Below, in pieces: positions 60,168 through 64,000 of a stretch of 64,000 nucleotides of DNA; within the stretch, counting starts at the first letter, position 1, and each line of letters opens with the position of its first letter. The translations under genes were made by a program, and so were the position numbers. The stretch lies in the NCBI GenBank assembly GCA_964562405.1, contig CAZLTC010000001.1, positions 50,225 to 114,224 of the forward strand. The letters run 5' to 3'. The notes under the pieces were generated by a model. That model saw nothing but the letters and a program-made list of their open reading frames with translations. It had not been told where the DNA came from and ran no database searches. The stretch comes from WJLY01 sp964562405 (lineage in GTDB: Bacteria > Joyebacterota > Joyebacteria > Joyebacterales > Joyebacteraceae).

Positions 60168-61798
60168 ATGAGCCTCAAGCACGTCATATCCCCCTTCTCC
60201 GCCTGGGTGAGGGCCTTCACCAAGCCATACACCGTCCCGAAGGCCAGGACGATGAGGCCCGGCGCGTCCCGCTACCGCGGGTGGCACGTGAACGATACGG
60301 ACAAGTGCGTCGGCTGCGGCACGTGCGCGAGCATCTGCCAGAACCAGGCCATCGACCTGGTGGAGGTCGACCCGGTCGAGACGGGAGACTCCGGCCTCCG
60401 GCCGCGTGTCGACTACGGCCGCTGCTGCTGGTGTGCCCTGTGCGTCGACGTGTGTCCGTCGGGCTCGCTCGGCATGTCGAACGAGTACGTGTGGGTCGAC
60501 GACGACCCCGACGTCTTCCGCTTCACTCCGGGCGTCGACGGCAAGCCGTGGGGCACGAGCGAGAAGGGCTGGAGGCAAGACGGCGATGAGTTCTCCGTCT
60601 TCGATCCCCAGCGCGTGCCGATGCCGATGCTGCCCTCGGAGGAGCGCGTCTCGAGCTGGGCCGAGGTCGTCCTTGGATACGCGGAGGATGAGGCGCGCAG
60701 GGAGGCCTCGCGCTGCGTCCAGTGTGGCATCTGCGTGGCCGCCTGCCCGGCGCACATGCACATACCCGACTACGTTGCGGCCATCCGGGACGGGGACTAT
60801 GCGGGTGCGGTGCGCGTCATATACGACAACAACCCCATGCCCGAGATGTGCGGCATGGTCTGCACGCGCAAGTGCGAGAGCGTGTGCAGCGTGGGCCTGC
60901 AGGGTGAGCCGATCGCGATCCGCTGGCTCAAGAGGTTCGCGACGGAGCGGTTCGACGACCTGCACTCGGTCATCGACACGGAGGCGGGCGACGTGGGGAA
61001 GGGGTACTCGGTAGCGGTCGTGGGGGGCGGTCCCTCCGGGTTCACGGTCGCCCACTATCTCGCCCTCCGCGGGTTCGACGTGACAGTATATGAGCGGCTT
61101 CCGAAGCTGGGCGGAGCCACCTACTCGGGCATCCCACGGTATCGCTTCCCGATGCCCTCTCTCGACAAGCAGATCGCGCTCCTGGGCGAACTGGGAGTGA
61201 GGACGGTCACCGGCCACGAGGTCGGAGAGGAGGAGTTCGCCAGACTCCGCGAGGACAACCTGGCCGTCTTCGTGGGAACAGGGCTCATGAAGCCCTACTA
61301 CCTCAACGTCCACGGCGAGCATCTCCCGGGCGTCATCTATGCGCTCGACCTGCTCCGCGACGTCAATCTGGGAACGACCGTGAACGTCGGGCGTCGGGTA
61401 GTGGTGATCGGCGGCGGGAACGTCGCCGTCGACGCAGCGCGAGTGAGCAGGAGGCTTGGCGCGGAGGTTACGATAGCGTACAGACGGAGGCGGGAGGACA
61501 TGCCCGCCGACAACGAGGAGATAGAGGATGCCGAGGCCGAGGGTGTGGAGATAGTCACTCAGAGCATCCCGCTGGAGGTCAAGGCGACCCCGGACGGAAG
61601 GCTGAACCTGATCTGGGGCCCGGCCGCGATGCTGCCCGCCGAACCCGGCAAGCGTCCCAGGCCCCAGCTCATCGAAGGCGTCAGGAATGAGATGGTCGTC
61701 GACCGGGTCATCGTCGCAATCGGTCAGGGTCCCGACCTCACGTGGATGGGAGACGGGCCGGCCGGAGCGATCTCGGAGGAGAGAGGCTGGGTGAAGGT
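60168..61798 (+). CDS. NuoI/MbxN-like ferredoxin subunit fused to a GltD/NfnB-type flavoprotein (3' end in gap)
   Basis: A 543-residue partial protein combining two families without any gap between them. Residues about 40-110 are an NuoI-type 2x[4Fe-4S] domain (Cys47/50/53/57 and Cys86/89/92/96). Residues about 160-260 are a GltD N-terminal domain (Cys183/186/189/193 and Cys228/232/236/240). GGGPSG at 286-291 binds FAD, and GGGNVA at 415-420 with RRRREDMPA binds NAD(P)H. About 50 C-terminal residues are missing in the gap. It should feed NAD(P)H electrons through four clusters to the NuoB-like subunit. ATG 60168 is 4 nt after the NuoD-like stop. Confidence 0.88.
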
Positions 61799-61898
61799 NN
61801 NNNNNNNNNNNNNNNNNNNNNNNNNNNNNNNNNNNNNNNNNNNNNNNNNNNNNNNNNNNNNNNNNNNNNNNNNNNNNNNNNNNNNNNNNNNNNNNNNN
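61799..61898. other. Assembly gap of 100 N
   Basis: Exactly 100 N between the flavoprotein fusion and cysS. The flanks are by chance in the same frame; a read-through translation would give a false 1,012-residue fusion. Confidence 1.
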
Positions 61899-63206
61899 CA
61901 GTCCGAGCCGCACGTCGGGCACATGCGCGTCGCGGTGGTGTCCGACCTGTTCAGGAGGTATCTCCGGTTCAAGGGCTACGACGTCACTCTCGTGATCAAC
62001 TTCACGGACATCGACGACAAGATCATCGAGAAGGCAAGGGAAGAAGGGGTGGGGTATCTCGAGATAGCTCAGCGGAACATAGACAAGTTCATGAGGTTCC
62101 TCGAGTTCCTGGGCGCCGAGGAGGCAGATTACTACCCGAGAGCGACACATCATATAGATGAGATAGTCGCGATCGTCCAGAGGCTGGTCGACAGAGGCCT
62201 GGCGTACGAGTCGGGCGGGGACGTCTACTTCGAGGTCAAGTCGTGGCCCGGGTACGGGAAGCTCTCGAAGCGGAACATAGACGACCTTCTGGCCGGCGCG
62301 AGCGAGCGTGTCGACATAGACGACAAAAAGCGCAACCCCGAGGACTTCTGCCTGTGGAAGGCGGCGAAGGAAGGAGAGCCAGCCTGGAAGAGCCCGTGGG
62401 GCATGGGGCGGCCGGGTTGGCACATCGAGTGCTCGGCGATGTCCATGAAATACCTGGGTGAGCACTTCGACATCCACGGTGGAGGGACGGAGCTGATCTT
62501 CCCGCATCACGAGAACGAGATCGCGCAGTCCGAGGCGGCCACCGGCAAGCCGTACGTGAACCACTGGGTGCATCACGGGCTCGTGAACCTGGTGGGGGAG
62601 AAGATGTCCAAGTCGACCGGTCACTTCAAGACGATGGAGGAGATAGCCCGCAAGTTCTCCCCCGACGTCGTTCGTTTCTACCTGCTCTCGACGCACTACA
62701 GGACACAGATCGAGTTCTCCGACGAGCGCCTCGCTGAGGCGGCGTCATCAATAGAGAGGTTTGACAACCTCTTCCGCACGCTCGCACGCCAGGTCGGTCC
62801 GGAGGGCGAGGGCGAGACGGACTCGTCCCCATCTAAGGGCATGCAGGAAGCCCGAACGAGATTCATTGAGGCAATGGACGACGACCTGAATACGGCTCAG
62901 GCCATAGGATGCCTGTTCGACGCCGTGCGCGTTCTGAACCAGGAGATCGAGTGCGGAGCCGCCCCGGCAGTTCTCAGGGCCGACAGGGCCGCGCTTCGGG
63001 AACTCCTTGACGTGCTTGGCCTTCTGACCACGCTCAAGGGCGTGGAGGAGGTCCCTGAGGACGTCCTGGAGCTGGTCCGTGCCAGGTCGGAGGCGAGGGC
63101 GGCCAAGGAGTGGGCCCGTGCCGACGAGCTGCGCGGCCGGATCGAGGAGGCGGGATACACCGTCGAGGACACTCCGGACGGGCCGGTGGCGCGGCCGGCG
63201 AGGTGA
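61899..63206 (+). CDS. cysS: Cysteinyl-tRNA synthetase (5'-truncated by gap)
   Basis: A class I synthetase that charges tRNA-Cys. The HIGH motif is HVGHMR near the gap, WHIECSAMSMKYLG and GGGTELIFPHHENEIAQSE are the zinc and substrate regions, and KMSKS is intact (EKMSKSTGH). 435 residues remain; about 25-35 N-terminal residues including the first zinc Cys are in the gap. Its stop is 43 nt before the promoter of the tRNA-tuf cluster. Confidence 0.95.
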   Translation, partial: QSEPHVGHMRVAVVSDLFRRYLRFKGYDVTLVINFTDIDDKIIEKAREEGVGYLEIAQRNIDKFMRFLEFLGAEEADYYPRATHHIDEIVAIVQRLVDRGLAYESGGDVYFEVKSWPGYGKLSKRNIDDLLAGASERVDIDDKKRNPEDFCLWKAAKEGEPAWKSPWGMGRPGWHIECSAMSMKYLGEHFDIHGGGTELIFPHHENEIAQSEAATGKPYVNHWVHHGLVNLVGEKMSKSTGHFKTMEEIARKFSPDVVRFYLLSTHYRTQIEFSDERLAEAASSIERFDNLFRTLARQVGPEGEGETDSSPSKGMQEARTRFIEAMDDDLNTAQAIGCLFDAVRVLNQEIECGAAPAVLRADRAALRELLDVLGLLTTLKGVEEVPEDVLELVRARSEARAAKEWARADELRGRIEEAGYTVEDTPDGPVARPAR

Positions 63207-63249
63207 TGGCGCCGGCGCGCAGAAGGGCGCTCGGGCGGCAGGTTTTGGG

Positions 63250-63278
63250 TTGACATTCCCCGGTTCGATGAGTAAACT
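63250..63278 (+). promoter_or_regulatory. Sigma-70 promoter of the tRNA-tuf cluster
   Basis: TTGACA (63250-63255, perfect), 17-nt spacer, TAAACT (63273-63278), 66 nt before the first tRNA. Confidence 0.78.
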
Positions 63279-63343
63279 CTCAAGTTTGCGGCTGGGAATT
63301 CCGAGAGGAAACCCCTGTCTTGGGGGTGTTCCGTGGGGCCTGA

Positions 63344-63418
63344 GCTGGCGTAGCTCAACGGTAGAGCGCCTCACTTGTAATGAGGGGGTTGGGGGTTCGA
63401 TTCCTCTCGCCAGCTCCA
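63344..63418 (+). tRNA. tRNA-Thr(UGU)
   Basis: The acceptor stem GCTGGCG/CGCCAGC pairs fully. The D-arm (GCTC...GAGC), anticodon loop CTTGTAA (anticodon TGT) and T-loop TTCGATT are in place. CCA is encoded at 63416-63418. Confidence 0.96.
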
Positions 63419-63480
63419 GAAAGGCCCGGGGCGGGCAGGCCCACGAGCATGGGCGATCCCGAGCCGGCGCGGTACAGGAC

Positions 63481-63565
63481 GGGGGGGTTCCCGAGCGGTC
63501 AAAGGGAACAGACTGTAAATCTGTCGGCGAAGCCTTCGGAGGTTCGAATCCTCCCCCCCCCACCA
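63481..63565 (+). tRNA. tRNA-Tyr(GUA)
   Basis: A class II tRNA with a long variable arm. The acceptor is seven G paired with seven C, followed by TTCCCGAGCGG; the anticodon stem-loop is CAGACTGTAAATCTG (anticodon GTA). T-arm GGAGG/CCTCC; CCA encoded at the end. Confidence 0.96.
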
Positions 63566-63597
63566 CCCCGGGGCCGCCCGCCTGACGAGTGATATTC

Positions 63598-63674
63598 GCG
63601 GGAATAGCTCAGTTGGCTAGAGCATCAGCCTTCCAAGCTGAGGGTCGCGGGTTCGAGTCCCGTTTCCCGCTCCA
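63598..63674 (+). tRNA. tRNA-Gly(UCC)
   Basis: Acceptor GCGGGAA/TTCCCGC; D-arm GCTC...GAGC; anticodon loop CTTCCAA (anticodon TCC); T-loop TTCGAGT; CCA encoded. Confidence 0.96.
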
Positions 63675-63703
63675 GAAAGTTGGACGCCACACGCAGCTTT
63701 GCC

Positions 63704-63732
63704 TTGACGGCGGGCGGACGGGTTAGTATACT
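63704..63732 (+). promoter_or_regulatory. Second sigma-70 promoter, before tRNA-Thr(GGU) and tuf
   Basis: TTGACG (63704-63709), 17-nt spacer, TATACT (63727-63732). It lies inside the tRNA cluster and would give extra tRNA-Thr/tuf transcript. Confidence 0.78.
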
Positions 63733-63791
63733 CAGCGTTCGTCTATTTTGAGGCCTGCGCGGGCGTCAGGCGCCTTCGTACATGTGCGTGC

Positions 63792-63867
63792 GCCCACGTA
63801 GCTCAGTTGGCAGAGCGCATCCTTGGTAAGGATGAGGTCACCGGTTCAATCCCGGTCGTGGGCTCCA
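63792..63867 (+). tRNA. tRNA-Thr(GGU)
   Basis: Acceptor GCCCACG/CGTGGGC; anticodon loop TTGGTAA (anticodon GGT); T-loop TTCAATC; CCA encoded at 63865-63867. Confidence 0.95.
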
Positions 63868-63950
63868 CAAAGCGCTGCCGGGTGGCGACGCGGTAGCAGA
63901 GACACTGCTGGTCTTCGGAGTACAAAGGACTCCTTTCGAGGGGGAGAGAG

Positions 63951-64000
63951 ATGGCGAAGCAGAAGTTTGAGAGGAATAAGCCGCACGTCAACGTGGGTAC
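63951..64000 (+). CDS. tuf: Elongation factor Tu, N-terminal fragment
   Basis: The first 16 codons of EF-Tu: MAKQKFERNKPHVNVGT, matching the conserved N-terminus just before the G1 loop. GGGGGAGAGAG precedes the ATG. The gene continues beyond the window. It delivers aminoacyl-tRNA to the ribosome. The tRNA-Thr/Tyr/Gly/Thr-tuf order equals that of the E. coli tufB operon. Confidence 0.93.
   Translation, partial: MAKQKFERNKPHVNVG

Noticed and set aside
60168..63206. Single 1,012-residue protein joining the NuoI-GltD fusion to cysteinyl-tRNA synthetase
   Set aside because: The join runs through 100 N. Both families are truncated at the gap: the flavoprotein lacks its usual last 50 residues and CysS lacks its first zinc-binding residues. 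They are two genes.
1..64000. CRISPR arrays, insertion sequences, prophage or integrase genes
   Set aside because: No spaced direct repeats, transposase or integrase motifs were seen anywhere in the window.

Overview
The window is about 64 kb of high-G+C DNA from a bacterium with an outer membrane. It carries an Mla lipid-transport operon, Wza/Wzc-type polysaccharide export, and lipoproteins. GTG and TTG starts and 4-nt stop/start overlaps are frequent. An exosortase/PEP-CTERM locus sits beside a protein with a C-terminal domain of the FlgD/type-IX-secretion kind, and the ion pump is Mbx/MBS-like. Together these suggest an uncultivated lineage of the FCB side of the tree (Eisenbacteria-, Krumholzibacteria- or Latescibacteria-like). 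This is inference; no marker gene fixes it. Three runs of exactly 100 N (14465-14564, 56934-57033, 61799-61898) are scaffold gaps of unknown true size, and translation must not be read through them.

Layout. (1) 1-12.4 kb, housekeeping: 3' part of dnaB, mlaE-mlaF-mlaD, a convergent atypical SDR, a NodB-fold membrane protein, radA, an ispD-ispF fusion, an SGNH hydrolase, gltX and ddl. (2) 12.4-38.2 kb, a long exopolysaccharide/exosortase operon. It opens with a 465-bp leader carrying a sigma-54-type promoter. The genes are wza, a Wzc-like tyrosine kinase, wecB, a GT2/SMR/GT39 lipid-linked sugar cassette, an O-antigen-ligase-like protein, a heparinase-like lyase, several GT4 enzymes (one a tandem GT4-GT4, one fused to an initiating phosphoglycosyltransferase), a CapK/PaaK-like enzyme, a polysaccharide deacetylase, exosortase, EpsI, a TPR lipoprotein and an NtrC-family regulator whose ATPase and sigma-54 contact motifs are lost. 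(3) 38.2-47.1 kb, surface proteins: a PEGA-like protein, a fibronectin-III lipoprotein, a large multi-FN3 protein (with a second sigma-54-type promoter upstream), two PEP-CTERM proteins with clear sigma-70 promoters and terminators, and another GT4. (4) 47.1-49 kb, minus strand: a WlbB-like acetyltransferase and a WlbA-like dehydrogenase for an amino-sugar nucleotide. (5) 49.3-61.8 kb: an M42 peptidase, a BtpA-like protein, then a 12-gene Mrp/complex-I-related operon. (6) 61.9-64 kb: cysS, then tRNA-Thr(UGU), tRNA-Tyr(GUA), tRNA-Gly(UCC), tRNA-Thr(GGU) and the start of tuf.

The most interesting system is the operon at 51303-61798. Its gene order matches archaeal Mbx/MBS (MrpE, F, G, MbhD, MbhE/F, MrpC, antiporter pair, M, J, K, L, N). 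The two antiporter subunits are fused into one polypeptide. The NuoB/MbxJ-like subunit has only three of the usual four cluster cysteines at the motif positions, and the NuoD/MbxL-like subunit has lost half of the [NiFe] cysteines. The ferredoxin-like NuoI/MbxN subunit is fused in frame to a GltD/NfnB-type flavoprotein with FAD and NAD(P) sites. I infer an ion-pumping, MBS-like complex fed directly by NAD(P)H. The second notable observation is the pairing of sigma-54-type promoters with a catalytically degenerate enhancer-binding-protein homologue inside the exosortase locus.
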